NCBI GenBank assembly: GCA_965218045.1
Contig: CBDCJX010000011.1
Location: forward strand, 372,001 to 436,000
Origin: CAVRCA01 sp965218045
GTDB lineage: Bacteria > Pseudomonadota > Alphaproteobacteria > Acetobacterales > Acetobacteraceae
Length of the DNA stretch: 64,000 nt
Reading direction: 5' to 3'
The notes beneath the pieces are model-generated. The model did not search any database. It saw nothing but the letters and a program-made list of their open reading frames with translations, and was not told the DNA's origin. Position numbers and translations under genes: made by a program. Shown piece by piece: positions 9,002 to 20,601 of the stretch (positions are counted from its first letter, which is position 1; every line of letters starts with the position of its first letter).

Positions 9002-9736
9002 TCAGCGTGCAGCGGCGTTCTTCAGTGCATTTACGTTCTTACGCTCGTTTATACCAAGCGCGAGTTCAACCGCGGTGACTGTCCTGCTGAGGATCCCGAC
9101 AACGAGGGAAATGCTATACCCGCCGATCAGTGGATACAGTAGTTCCAACCCCACCTTTCCAGATTCCGGCGGTCGAAAAAAGTCGGGATAGATCAGGTAT
9201 ATAACATAGCCGAGAATGCCCCCGATAATGATGCGAGCCACGCAGTTGGTCCGCATCTCCCTGTCCAATCCGACATACATGTTTATCCTGCCGTTCGGCA
9301 GCATGACGTAGAGAACAGCTCCCAGGGTGCCTAGGAAAATGGAGGACAATATCTTGCACGCATCCGTCAATGGGGGGGCGTAATTGTTGCGAACCAAGCC
9401 AATGCCGATCCCAGATAAAACCGCCAGGATGAGCCCTCCGGCCAAAACGTAGATCGCGAATGCGGCTTCGCCCTGACCATTCTCGAGCCGATCAACGTTG
9501 TCGACGGTTATCGGGTAGGTCGCTTCAGCTAGGGCTTGGGTCAGCAGGTCGAGCTTGTTAGCTTCGCTCTCGGGAAGCGCCTGAGTTGATCCACCACGCG
9601 CCTTTTCAAGTTCGCCGATCCCGAGCAGCGTCTCCTGCGGAATCGGGATATTCTTTGCAATTGCGGCGTCTTTCAGCCGAATGAGCTTCGCCAGCCTTAG
9701 GTCAAGGCTGGAGGACGAGGGCATGGTGACATCCAT
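9002..9736 (-). CDS. hypothetical four-helix membrane protein
   Basis: I do not recognise the family. From the ATG at 9736 (preceded by AAAAGG) the product is 244 residues: a soluble, charged N-terminal part of about 90 residues, then four hydrophobic segments (AFAIYVLAGGLILAVLSG; ILSSIFLGTLGAVLYVML; ARIIIGGILGYVIYLIYP; LLYPLIGGYSISLVVGIL) and a basic tail. Base composition looks lower in GC than its neighbours, which suggests recent acquisition or weak codon bias. The frame stays open upstream to 9976, but that part looks non-coding. Confidence 0.6.
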   Translation of the reverse strand: MDVTMPSSSSLDLRLAKLIRLKDAAIAKNIPIPQETLLGIGELEKARGGSTQALPESEANKLDLLTQALAEATYPITVDNVDRLENGQGEAAFAIYVLAGGLILAVLSGIGIGLVRNNYAPPLTDACKILSSIFLGTLGAVLYVMLPNGRINMYVGLDREMRTNCVARIIIGGILGYVIYLIYPDFFRPPESGKVGLELLYPLIGGYSISLVVGILSRTVTAVELALGINERKNVNALKNAAAR

Positions 9737-10276
9737 AACTGGGCCTTTTGGTGAACGACGACGGTGGCGCCAGCCAGATCGCACTTGCCGAGGCGTTTGC
9801 CACGGTTTCACCCTTGGAAAGCGGTGGGTCACAGCCGGAGCATTCGGTCGGGCCTGATGTTCCAGATGGAACTTGTCTGGTTGCGTTGCGACATCATAAT
9901 GACCGGAGTTCGGATCGATGTCAACGGTAAGCGAGGTCGTATCGCCTTGATGTGAAGAGCTCCCTGGCGTAAGCAATCTTGCTTGGGCGCAGCTCGGGCA
10001 AACGTCTTACGCGCCGGTATTGGAACGCGTTGGTCGAGCGCCGGCACCTGGAACCGCGAACCATGTGAGAAACGCATTCGAGCTGCCGCTGTGGCGGAAC
10101 CTGGGGCAAGAATTCACCGTGGGTTGCGGCGCCTGGTTTCTCGGGGGAGGCCGGCCCACGCCCCGATTGCCCGCTTGGCAGACCTTGACCCGGAACCGGA
10201 CGGATGACCACACTCGGCCGCAATACGGGGCCGAGACCAACCGGCTTGCACATCGAGACGAAAGCAGGGGGTGACG
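9737..10276. other. 540-bp intergenic region, no gene recognised
   Basis: No convincing coding region, tRNA or hairpin terminator was found here. Short open frames on both strands lack a ribosome site and protein-like composition. It should hold the promoters of the divergent membrane-protein gene (leftward) and of the coxS-like gene (rightward). A purine-rich AGCAGGGGG just before 10277 serves as ribosome-binding site for coxS. Confidence 0.5.
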
Positions 10277-10774
10277 ATGCCTCAGGTGTCCCTGACGGTG
10301 AATGGTAAGCAGCACACGGCCGAGGTGGAGGGCCGCACGTTGCTGGTCGAGTTGCTGCGCGAGAAACTGGGGCTGACCGGCACCCATGTCGGCTGCGACA
10401 CCAGCCAGTGCGGCGCTTGCGTCGTGCATATCGACGGCAAATCGATCAAGTCCTGCACCATTCTGGCGTTGCAGGTGGAGGGCCAGTCGGTCACCACGAT
10501 CGAGGGGCTGGCGGCGGCGGACGGGACGTTGCACCCGATGCAGGAGATGTTTCGCGAGCACCACGCGCTGCAATGCGGGTTCTGCACACCGGGGATGGTG
10601 ATGAGTGCCATCGACCTCGTGCAGATGCATCCCGATGGGCTCACCGAGGCGGAGATCCGCGAGGGGCTGGAGGGCAATCTCTGCCGCTGCACCGGCTACC
10701 ATAACATCGTCAAGGCGGTGGCGGCGGCGTGGCCGCTGATGCACGGCAAGGAGCCCGCGAAGGCGGCGGAATAG
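10277..10774 (+). CDS. molybdenum hydroxylase [2Fe-2S] subunit (CoxS-like)
   Basis: Electron-transfer subunit of a xanthine dehydrogenase/CO dehydrogenase-family enzyme, carrying electrons from the Mo site to FAD. In the 165-residue product the plant-type cluster ligands are C40, C45, C48 and C60 (GCDTSQCGAC ... SC). The second cluster ligands are C100, C103, C135 and C137 (CGFC ... CRC), so both clusters should form. ATG 10277 was chosen over GTG 10271 because of spacing from AGCAGGGGG. First gene of an S-L-M operon. Confidence 0.94.
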   Translation: MPQVSLTVNGKQHTAEVEGRTLLVELLREKLGLTGTHVGCDTSQCGACVVHIDGKSIKSCTILALQVEGQSVTTIEGLAAADGTLHPMQEMFREHHALQCGFCTPGMVMSAIDLVQMHPDGLTEAEIREGLEGNLCRCTGYHNIVKAVAAAWPLMHGKEPAKAAE

Positions 10775-10776
10775 CA

Positions 10777-10854
10777 CCCTCACCCCGGCCCTCTCCCTGA
10801 GGGAGAGGGAGAAGAGAAGCCCTTTCCCCTTGGGAGAGAGGGTTGGGTGAGGGG
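10777..10854. repeat. nested-palindrome intergenic repeat, copy 2
   Basis: The clearest copy of the family. CCCTCTCCC (10789-10797), a 3-base spacer and GGGAGAGGG (10801-10809) form a perfect hairpin. An outer pair CCCTCACCC (10777-10785) and GGGTGAGGG (10845-10853) closes a larger structure. It lies between coxS-like and coxL-like genes, just ahead of the coxL ribosome site, and so could tune the relative expression of the subunits. Confidence 0.75.
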
Positions 10855-10877
10855 CAAAAAAACGGGGAGACGCACAT

Positions 10878-13259
<2,382 letters not shown>

Positions 13260-13274
13260 GCAGGAGAGACGAGC

Positions 13275-14075
13275 ATGTACGATTTCGCCTATCAGAAGCC
13301 CGGCAGCGTCGCCGACGCGGTCAACGCGCTGAAATCCGACATGGAGGCCAAGGCGCTCGCTGGCGGCATGACGTTCATCCCGGTGCTGAAGCAGCGCCTG
13401 AACAAGCCCTCGGCGGTGATCGACCTGGCCAAGCTCGATCTCGCGGGCATCAGCACGTCGGGCAGTGCGATCACCATCGGGGCGATGACGACGCATGGCG
13501 CGATCGCGACCAATGCCGACATCGCGGCGAGAATTCCGGGCTTGTCCGAGATGGCATCGTGGATCGGTGACACGCAGGTGCGGCATCGCGGCACGATGGG
13601 CGGCTCGTTGGCCAACAACGACCCGTCGGCCTGTTATCCGTGCGCGGCGCTGGCCTGCGACGCGACGATCAAGACCGATCGGCGCTCGATCAAGGCGGAT
13701 GATTTCTTCCAGGGCATGTTCACGACCGCGCTGGAGCCGGACGAGCTGATCACCTCGGTCGAGTTTCCGGTGCCGGAGAAATCGGCTTACGAGAAGTTCC
13801 GCAATCCGGCTTCGCGCTACGCCATCGTTGGCGTGTTCGTTGCGAAAGGACCGGCGGGCGTGCGGGTCGCGGTGACGGGCGCCGGGCAGAACGGGGTGTT
13901 CCGGCACAAGGAGATGGAGGCGGCGCTCGCATCCAACTTCTCGGCCGATGCGATCGCCAACATCACGACGCCAGCGGACGGGTTGAACGGCGACATCCAT
14001 GCCAGCGCCGAGTACCGCGCGCATCTGATCGGCGTGATGGCGAAACGCGCGGTGGCGAAGGCGGCTTCGCGGTAG
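13275..14075 (+). CDS. molybdenum hydroxylase FAD-binding subunit (CoxM-like)
   Basis: Passes electrons from the Fe-S subunit to the final acceptor. In the 266-residue product the two FAD diphosphate-binding motifs are AGGMTF (29-34) and TMGGSLANNDP (107-117), followed by the CO_deh_flav C-terminal domain. The ATG is preceded by AGGAGAGACGAGC. With the two preceding genes it makes a complete SLM heterotrimer, but no MoCo-insertion or maturation gene (coxD/E/F/G, xdhC) lies next to it. Confidence 0.94.
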   Translation: MYDFAYQKPGSVADAVNALKSDMEAKALAGGMTFIPVLKQRLNKPSAVIDLAKLDLAGISTSGSAITIGAMTTHGAIATNADIAARIPGLSEMASWIGDTQVRHRGTMGGSLANNDPSACYPCAALACDATIKTDRRSIKADDFFQGMFTTALEPDELITSVEFPVPEKSAYEKFRNPASRYAIVGVFVAKGPAGVRVAVTGAGQNGVFRHKEMEAALASNFSADAIANITTPADGLNGDIHASAEYRAHLIGVMAKRAVAKAASR

Positions 14076-14080
14076 GGGAC

Positions 14081-14605
14081 TTACGGCACCCCGAACGTCG
14101 CGATACGGTCGACGCCGCAGACGAATAACACGCGCTTCTCCTCGATGGCAGGGTCGCGCAGCCCGTAGGGACCGGGATTGCCGGTGAACTTGGTCCAGAG
14201 CTTGTCGACGTGGCGGGTGACGACGTCGCCACCCGGGTCCGATTCGCGCAGCTCCGTCTCGACGGTGCATTTGATCTGCACCCAATGATACGAGTTCTTC
14301 GGGTTGACCAGCAGGCAGGTGAGTTGCTTGCAACGCCTGATCCACGCGCATTTCGGCCGATGCGCGGCGGTGTTGACCAGCACCTTGTCGCCTTCGTAAT
14401 CGAACCACATCGGCGTGAGGCTCGGCCGTCCGTCCGGCCCGATGATGCCAAGTGTCATCGTCGTCGGCCCGTCGAGGAGTTGCTTGTAGATCGGGTCGAG
14501 ATCGGCGAGGTGCGCGGCACGGCGGCGCTCGCCAACGTCGAACTGGCCCGGCTGCGTGCCGTTCGCGACGTGCCTGAAATTGGCGACGGTGAATGCATCC
14601 GCCAT
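14081..14605 (-). CDS. pyridoxamine 5'-phosphate oxidase-fold protein (PPOX class)
   Basis: A small split-barrel flavin/F420-type protein of 174 residues. The diagnostic region is MTLGIIGPDGRPSLTPMWFDYEGD (first strands, G-x-P-x-x-TPMWF), followed by KVLVNTAAHRPKCAWIRR and LLVNPKNSYHWVQIKC, typical of PPOX-class oxidoreductases. The start at 14605 is preceded by a very strong GGGGGAGGAG; a Met eight codons earlier would place that site inside the gene. It converges on the coxM-like gene with a 5-bp gap. Cofactor (FMN, F420 or haem) and substrate cannot be decided. Confidence 0.75.
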   Translation of the reverse strand: MADAFTVANFRHVANGTQPGQFDVGERRRAAHLADLDPIYKQLLDGPTTMTLGIIGPDGRPSLTPMWFDYEGDKVLVNTAAHRPKCAWIRRCKQLTCLLVNPKNSYHWVQIKCTVETELRESDPGGDVVTRHVDKLWTKFTGNPGPYGLRDPAIEEKRVLFVCGVDRIATFGVP

Positions 14606-14679
14606 AACGGCTCCTCCCCCTTGTTGCATGCGGTTGGCAGCATGGTAAGCCCGTGGTGCAACGAACGGAAAGCCGGTGC

Positions 14680-15948
14680 ATGAGCCTGCACGTCGTGGTC
14701 ATCGGCGCCGGCATCGTCGGGGCCGCTACATCGCTTGAGCTGCTGCGCGACGGACATCGCGTCACCATCCTCGAACCCGGCGAGCCAGGCGGCGAGCAGG
14801 CGGCGAGCTACGGCAACGGCGCGTGGCTAAGCACGGCCTCGGTGGTGCCGGTGTCGATGCCGGGACTGTGGCGCAAGGTGCCGGACTACCTGCGCGACCC
14901 GCTTGGGCCGTTGGCGATCCGTGCGGCGTACCTGCCCAAACTGCTGCCCTGGTTGGTTCGGTTCGTGCGCGCGGGCTCGACGCTCGCGAAAGTGGAAGCA
15001 ACCGCGCGGGCGCTTCGGCCGCTGATCGCCGACGCGCCGGAGCGTCACAAGCGGCTCGCCGACGAAACCGGGGTCGGTGATCTGATCGAGCGGCGCGGGC
15101 TGCTCTACGTCTATCCCTCGCGCGCCGAGTTCGAGGCCGAGGCGCTGGCGTGGCGGCTGCGCGGCGATAACGGCGTGCGCTGGATCGAGCTCGACGAGAA
15201 CGAGCTACGTCAGCGCGAGCCGGCGCTCGACCGCCGCTATAAGTTCGGGGTGCTGGTCGAGCATGGCGGGCATTGCACCGATCCGGGCGCTTACGTGGCC
15301 GCGTTCGTGCAACATGCGCGCAAGCAGGGCGCGGTGCTGCGGCGCGAATCCGCGACTGGCTTTCGCCTCGAGGGAAGGCGTCTTGCCGCGGTGCGCCTGG
15401 AGGATGGCGAGATCGGCTGCGACAAGGCGGTGATCGCCGCCGGCGCGCGCTCCAAGCCGCTCGCCCGTGCGGCGGGTGACCGCGTGTATTTGGAAACCGA
15501 GCGCGGCTACCATGTCAGCATCGCCAACCCGGGCACCGGGCCGCGCCACCCGATCATGCCGAGCGACACGCATACAGCGACGACACTCACGCGGGGCGGA
15601 CTGCGCATCGCCGGACAGGTGGAACTCGCCGGACTGAAGGCGGCGCCGAACTGGAAGCGGGCGGAAATCCTGCGCGACTACGCGCTCACCGCCTGGCCCG
15701 ATTTGCCGCGTGATCTGCCCCCTGGGCGGGTGAAGTTCTGGATGGGCCATCGCCCGTCCACGCCGGACGGGCTGCCGTGCATCGGGTTAGCGTCGGGCAG
15801 TCCCGACGTGGTGCACGCGTATGGGCACGGCCATATCGGGCTCGCAGCCGGCGCGATGACCGGGCGACTCGCCGCCGATCTGGTGAACGGCACCGCGCCG
15901 GTGATCGACCCAGCACCTTATGCGCCGCAGCGCTTTCGGCGGGGATAG
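14680..15948 (+). CDS. FAD-dependent amine/D-amino-acid dehydrogenase (DadA-like)
   Basis: A DAO-superfamily flavoenzyme of 422 residues. The N-terminal dinucleotide-binding motif VVIGAGIVGAATSLELLRDGHRV is followed by the GEQAASYGNGAWLS segment characteristic of DadA-like proteins. The C-terminal part has WMGHRPSTPDGLPCIG and YGHGHIGLAAGAMTGRLAADL, the second FAD-contacting block. The ATG at 14680 puts the Rossmann motif at residue 3-25; an upstream Met at 14653 adds a non-conserved extension. It probably deaminates a D-amino acid or related imino acid and feeds electrons to the respiratory chain. Confidence 0.88.
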   Translation: MSLHVVVIGAGIVGAATSLELLRDGHRVTILEPGEPGGEQAASYGNGAWLSTASVVPVSMPGLWRKVPDYLRDPLGPLAIRAAYLPKLLPWLVRFVRAGSTLAKVEATARALRPLIADAPERHKRLADETGVGDLIERRGLLYVYPSRAEFEAEALAWRLRGDNGVRWIELDENELRQREPALDRRYKFGVLVEHGGHCTDPGAYVAAFVQHARKQGAVLRRESATGFRLEGRRLAAVRLEDGEIGCDKAVIAAGARSKPLARAAGDRVYLETERGYHVSIANPGTGPRHPIMPSDTHTATTLTRGGLRIAGQVELAGLKAAPNWKRAEILRDYALTAWPDLPRDLPPGRVKFWMGHRPSTPDGLPCIGLASGSPDVVHAYGHGHIGLAAGAMTGRLAADLVNGTAPVIDPAPYAPQRFRRG

Positions 15949-15955
15949 GCCGGGA

Positions 15956-16534
15956 ATGCTGATTCTCTATTTCGCCCCCGGATCGAGCTCGATGGCGGCG
16001 CACATCGCGCTGCACGAGGTTGGCGCTGCTTTCAATCCGCGTCCGCTGTCCCTCGCGCGGCAGGAGAACCGAAAGGCGGAGTACCTGGCGCTGAACCCGG
16101 AAGGCAAGGTTCCGACCTTGCTGATCGACGGCCGGCCGCTGACCGAGGTGGCGGCGATCCTGTTCTATCTGGCGCGGCGTTTCCCCCATGCCGGTCTGCT
16201 GCCGGAGGGCGCTGAGGGCGAGGCGCAGGCGCTGTCGTGGATGTCCTTCATCGCGGCGACCTTGCACCCGGCGCGACGGCGCGGCTTCGAACACGCGAGC
16301 GAAGTCTATCGCGTTGCCGACGATCGGCTCGGGACGCGACAATGGGCGCTGGGGCGCTACTCCGTCGCCGACATCCATCTGTTCCGGCTCTACTGGCGCT
16401 TCAACGCCTCGCTCCACCCGGCGCCTGGAACGTTTCCGAACCTTGCCGCCCACCACGACCGCATGCTGGCGCGCCCGGCGGTCCAGCAAACCATCGCGGC
16501 GGAATCAGCGATTGGCTACGAGCTTCCGGCCTAA
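15956..16534 (+). CDS. glutathione S-transferase family protein
   Basis: 192 residues with an N-terminal thioredoxin-like domain (LILYFAPGSSSMAAHIALHEVGA; NPEGKVPTLLIDGRPLTEVAAIL, containing the cis-Pro and the E-x glutathione-binding turn). The all-helical C-terminal domain contains YSVADIHLFRLYW, the N-capping SVAD motif. ATG 15956 lies 8 bp after the stop of the DadA-like gene, so the two may be cotranscribed. Substrate unknown. Confidence 0.88.
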   Translation: MLILYFAPGSSSMAAHIALHEVGAAFNPRPLSLARQENRKAEYLALNPEGKVPTLLIDGRPLTEVAAILFYLARRFPHAGLLPEGAEGEAQALSWMSFIAATLHPARRRGFEHASEVYRVADDRLGTRQWALGRYSVADIHLFRLYWRFNASLHPAPGTFPNLAAHHDRMLARPAVQQTIAAESAIGYELPA

Positions 16535-17038
16535 CGCGGGCCGGCTGCTGCGGCCGCTCTGCCAGATGCTGGGGATCAGGATATCCGAGCACTCAAGCTT
16601 GCACACGTCGCATATGCGCGCTGCGGCCTTGCTCGCTGACGCGCCCGCCTATGCCGAAGCGACCGTTGGCGACGTGGCGCTCGAACGAAGTTCCCCCAAG
16701 ACGCCACCGCCGGCGACGGGCCGTTCCCGCCGTCGCACCGCCCGCCCGGCCGGCGAGCTGTCGTGGGTCGTTCGCGGCCCACCGGGCGGACTTTTCGAAC
16801 CGCGGTGAAGGCGTCGCGCCCACGCGCGACCTCATTGTTATTATTCAACAACATAATACCTGCCACAAGCGGCGAGCCATCGGTTCGTAGCCTGCCACTG
16901 TTGTTCGAAAGCAACAATTCTTCTGCAACCGATCTGGTGGCGGCTGCCTGATATCCACCTTCAGGGCATATCGCCGACAGGGCCAAAGCGGTGCGAGACA
17001 CCGGTTCGCTTGACTGCCGTGAGGCGAACCCAGCCCGG
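16535..17038. other. 504-bp intergenic region with an AT-richer core
   Basis: No credible gene was found. The stretch 16830-16925 is conspicuously AT-richer than its surroundings and carries two short palindromes: TATTAT/ATAATA (16839-16844 with 16853-16858) and TTGTT/AACAA (16901-16905 with 16913-16917). It sits downstream of the GST gene and downstream of the broken FAD oxidoreductase, so it is a convergent spacer; debris from the decayed locus is possible. Confidence 0.4.
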
Positions 17039-18624
17039 TCACCCGTCGCCGACGCCGTGGTGGACGAAAAAACCGCCGTCAGGGTCATAGCGGCGCTTTG
17101 CAGCCAAGAGACGAGGGAAGTTCGCGCCCCAGAAGACCCGCTGCCAGTCGGCCTCGAAGTAGTTGCCCTCCGAGACATACGAGCCCGCCGCTGGCGCGAC
17201 GCGTCGAATCGGTATCATCGCGCGCGCGACGGCTGCCGCCACGCGGCGACCGTTCGCGATGTCAGGCTCATGTCCGGGAATACCCGGGTAGGCAGGTGGG
17301 CCATTGCCGGCGCAGATCAGGAGCGCGAAAGCCTCGAGCACGTCCGGATGGGTGGCGGTATCGCGGCTTGCCGCGAGTGCCCATGATGCACCGCCCGCGA
17401 GGCCCTTGTTGGTATGGAGCGTAATCTGCCAGTGTTCTGTAGCCTCGATGAGTGCATCGACCAAGGCTGATCGCTTGTCCGCCTCCAGCAGCGATGCGGA
17501 TAGCCACGCGGATTGATAGCCGTGCAGGACTTGCCCCGCCTCGCCGAGATTGGTCGTCCAGAAGATGTTCTCGGGCGGCGCGCCGGGGCGGTCGTCGAGC
17601 ATCACTATACCTGGTACCGCTTGAAGAAAAGCCGGGTCCCAGAAGCGCTGGCCTGGAGCGGCGAGGATGAGCGGGTTCCCCTGCATGGCATAGTCGTCTG
17701 CGTGTTGGGCGAGCCAGCCGAGGAAGGGGCGCCACACCGCCTCGGCCGCCGGCTTGTCGAGCCCATGGAACACCATCGCTATGGCAAGCCTCCGGCCGCG
17801 CCGGAATGTCACTTGCTCGCCCCAATGCGGATTCAACAGCGCCTCGGCATAGAAGGCCAGCATCCGGTCAACGAGCGCCCGCCAAGCCTCTTGCGATTTT
17901 GCCTCGACACCGAACAGGACGGCACCGATGGTTTCGGGTAGCGAATGGGTGCGGAGCGTTAGCCTGGTGACGACGCCGAATGTTCCGCCACCTCCGCCCT
18001 TCAGTGCCCAGAACAACTCGGGCTCCGAACATGCGTTCGCGATCCGGACTGCGCCGTCGGCGGTCACCACTTCCGCTTCGAGCAAGCTTGCCGCCGCCGT
18101 GCCGTACGCTTTCGACAGGCTGCCAAACCCGCCGCCCTGCACCAGCCCGGCGACACCGACGGTCAGACATCCGCCCCCTTGGACGTAGCGCCCCGACGCG
18201 ACGGATACGGCGCGATAAACCTCCTCCCACAGCGCCCCCGCGCCGACCGACACGGCGGGCACTGGCGCCGGATTGACTGGACAGCCGACGCCGCGGAAAT
18301 CGTCGTGCAGAGCAATGTCTCGCATCGGCCGCATCCAGACGAGCAGCGAGTCAGGCGCGTTCGAGGTTCCAAGATAACTATGGCCTCCGCCCTTCACGAC
18401 GAGCCGGACATTGTGATTTCGCGCAAAGTCCACAGCGGCTGCGACGTCGCTCGTGGTTTGCGGCGCCACCACATAGGCGCCCAGGCGGCACTGCCCGGCC
18501 ATCCCTCGTCATCCGGGCGAACCCGGCGGCGCTTCGATTCTGGCACTGCTGCGTGGGCACCCGCGCCCGACAGCGACAACAGCGGCAGTGCGTTTAGTTT
18601 GCGGAGTAAGTCACGACGCTTCAT
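17039..18624 (-). pseudogene. BBE-like FAD-binding oxidoreductase, internally deleted and frameshifted
   Basis: The start is a secretion signal in one frame (from ATG 18624: MKRRDLLRKLNALPLLSLSG, then VRPDDEGWPG). The remaining about 480 codons, to 17039, continue in another frame with AYVVAPQTTSDVAAAV. Intact relatives have some 60-70 residues between these two blocks, so a deletion near 18480-18510 both removed them and shifted the frame. The rest is well preserved: FAD loop VVKGGGHSYLGTSN with the flavin-linking His, GGGCLTVGVAG with the second flavin-linking Cys, and a C-terminal berberine-bridge-enzyme block (FWGANFPRLLAAKRRYDPDG). A shorter cytosolic product from ATG 18502 remains possible. 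Confidence 0.72.
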
Positions 18625-18722
18625 CTGTGTCTCTCACCCAGAAATCAGCAATCGGCTAGGAGCTTCCGCCGGAGTGTACCGGTGTCCGCCCGACCGTTGC
18701 CAGGCGAACACCGGCGCGCCGG

Positions 18723-19784
18723 TCAGCTCAGATCGGGTGGATTGTAGTAGTCCCGATCGCCTAGCGCCTCAACACGGCGCCAGAACGACTCGCTGCTCGC
18801 CTTGCCGACCGCCTCGAGGTCTGCCGCCTGGCGCCACATCGTCCAGGAGTCCGGATGTAGCCGCGACGCCTCGGCGAACTGCGTCTGCGCCTGCTCCATT
18901 CGCCCGTGCCCATGCAGCCACAGCCCAAGCCGAAACCGGGCCTGCGCCTCGGCGATCTCCGGCGTGATCCGTGGCAACTGGTCCTGCACTGCCTCGGCCG
19001 GGAGCGCGTAGCGCCCGGTCAGCACCCAGTCCCTGACCGCGTCGAAATAGGCCGCGCGCGCGGATTGGCGCGCCGCCTGGTCCTCCTCGGGCATGGTGAG
19101 GGTCTTGGGGTCCATGTGACGGAAATGGTCGGTGGCACCAGCGCTCTCCGGCCCGCGCACGATGGTTCCCGCCTCGTCGATCCATACCGCTTGCGGGACA
19201 TTGACCATCCCGTAGAGCTCGCTCACCCGGTGAGCGTCGTCGATCAGGCTCCAGTAGGTCGTGTTGGCCTGCTCGATCCAGCTCCGCGCGTGCTCGGCGC
19301 CGCGACTCTCCTCGGCGACGGCGACCACCATGAAATTGCGGTTCTTGAGGCTATCGAACAATGCCTGCCACACGGACAGATCAAAGCGGCAGCCTCACCA
19401 GGACGCCCAGGTGCTGAGGAACACTTTTTTGCCGCGCAAGTCGGCGAGCCGATGCGGCGTGCCGGCGAGGTCGGGCAAGGTAAAGTCGGGCGCCGTCGTG
19501 CCGGTCAGCGCCGCGTTGCGCTCATCAGCACCAGCGCCGAGCACGTAAGTCTCGCCGGTCGCGTCCTGCACCACCGGCCTGCCGAGGTGACGCCAGAACC
19601 CCGCCATGTCCACACTTCCGTTGCGCGTGAGGCCGGCGGGAAGCGGCACGCAGACAGCGCCTTCGCACATGCCCTCAGGTTTGAGTTCCCATCCCGTCGC
19701 GCGCCTGGCATCCGCCGCCGTAAGCCACAACCCCTCGGCGGCTGGAACCGTGACCTCGCCGGTCTCGGTCAATACGGTTGTCAT
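18723..19784 (-). CDS. thioredoxin-like (redoxin) protein, candidate selenoprotein with in-frame UGA
   Basis: Reading from ATG 19784 (preceded by AGAGGAGCGCAC), the frame is open except for one TGA at 19395-19397 and ends at 18723. Read as selenocysteine this gives 353 residues with U130. Residues 98-129 have the redoxin entry APDFTLPDL and the strand VFLSTWASW; codon 130 is TGA, followed by GCRFDL. In thioredoxin-fold proteins the resolving/attacking Cys follows that WAxW, so UGA sits exactly at the redox position. After it come normal thioredoxin elements (VVAVAEE; NVPQAVWIDEAGTIV with the cis-Pro) and a C-terminal TPR-like helical region. A foldable hairpin starts three bases after UGA. 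Alternative: a simple nonsense mutation. No selABC gene is in the window. Confidence 0.7.
19365..19392 (-). promoter_or_regulatory. possible bacterial SECIS hairpin just after the in-frame UGA
   Basis: On the minus strand, positions +6 to +12 after the T of UGA (CTGCCGC) pair with +27 to +33 (GTGGCAG; one G-U pair), giving a 7-bp stem. The enclosed 14 bases can form a two-base-pair cap (GA/TC) with a TCTG tetraloop that exposes a G at +21. Bacterial SECIS elements lie immediately downstream of UGA, with an apical loop about 16-37 bases away and a guanine in the loop, so geometry fits. Folding energy was not computed. Confidence 0.45.
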
Positions 19785-19903
19785 GTGCGCTCCTCTCTTT
19801 GGGATGGCGGCAGCATACGGGCGTCCCACCGCTTGTCCCGCGCATTGCCTGCCCCGCTCGGGCGGGCGAGACTATGGGCCTTGCTTGAACGAGGAAACGT
19901 CGC

Positions 19904-20599
19904 ATGCCCGAGCGGTCATTCACCCTGTCGGATCTCGAAGTCCTCACCCAATGGGACACGCCGACGATCTGCAACGCACTCGAGCTGGTCGTGCCCGAGC
20001 GTCGCGCGATCGGCTTCACTGTCGAACCGATGGTCGCGGTCGATCCGAAAGCACCGCCCATCGTCGGCCTGGCGCGGGTTGGCATGATCCGCGCCAAGGA
20101 GCGGCCGCGCGGGACGGTGGCGAAGCGCGAGGACTGGTACGACTACGTCGCGGACGCCGACCTGCCAACCGTGGTCGTGCTGCAGGACCTCGACGATCGG
20201 CCCGGCTACGGCGCGTTCTGGGGCGAGGTGAACTCGACGGTACACAAGGCGCTGGGCGCGCTCGGTTGCGTCACCAACGGCTCGTTTCGCGATCTCGGCG
20301 CGTGGGCGCAGGGGTTCCAGATGATCGGCGGCCGGGTCGGCCCGAGCCACGCCCATGTCCACATGGTCGATTTCGGCAAGCCGGTGAACGTATTCGGCAT
20401 GCAGGTCGGGCACGACGACGTGGTGCATGCCGACTATCACGGCGCCGTGGTGATCCCGGCCGAGGCGGTCAAGCAGCTGCCCGCCGCGGTCGACCTGCTT
20501 GCGCGGCGCGAGAAGGTGATCCTCGACGTGTGCATCGCCAAGGATTTCACCCCCGCCAAGCTGCGCGAGGCATTGCAGCGCTCGGGCGAGATTCACTAG
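19904..20599 (+). CDS. RraA-like / HMG aldolase family protein
   Basis: 231 residues. The family core is visible: WDTPTICNALE near the start, then GxFWGEVNSTVHKALGALG, the phosphate/metal-binding VTNGSFRDLG and the C-terminal HADYHGAVVIPAEAVKQLP. Members include RNase E regulator RraA and 4-hydroxy-4-methyl-2-oxoglutarate aldolases; the G-x-x-x-N-G-S-x-R-D block is shared by both. With no RNase E context and in an alphaproteobacterium, an aldolase/decarboxylase-like role is more likely than RNase E control, but this is inference. Converges on the beta-propeller gene across a strong hairpin. Confidence 0.82.
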   Translation: MPERSFTLSDLEVLTQWDTPTICNALELVVPERRAIGFTVEPMVAVDPKAPPIVGLARVGMIRAKERPRGTVAKREDWYDYVADADLPTVVVLQDLDDRPGYGAFWGEVNSTVHKALGALGCVTNGSFRDLGAWAQGFQMIGGRVGPSHAHVHMVDFGKPVNVFGMQVGHDDVVHADYHGAVVIPAEAVKQLPAAVDLLARREKVILDVCIAKDFTPAKLREALQRSGEIH

Positions 20600-20601
20600 A
20601 G

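Noticed and set aside
19904..20599. Calling the RraA-like gene an RNase E inhibitor
   Set aside because: The shared motif block also fits aldolases, and there is no RNase E context to favour RraA.
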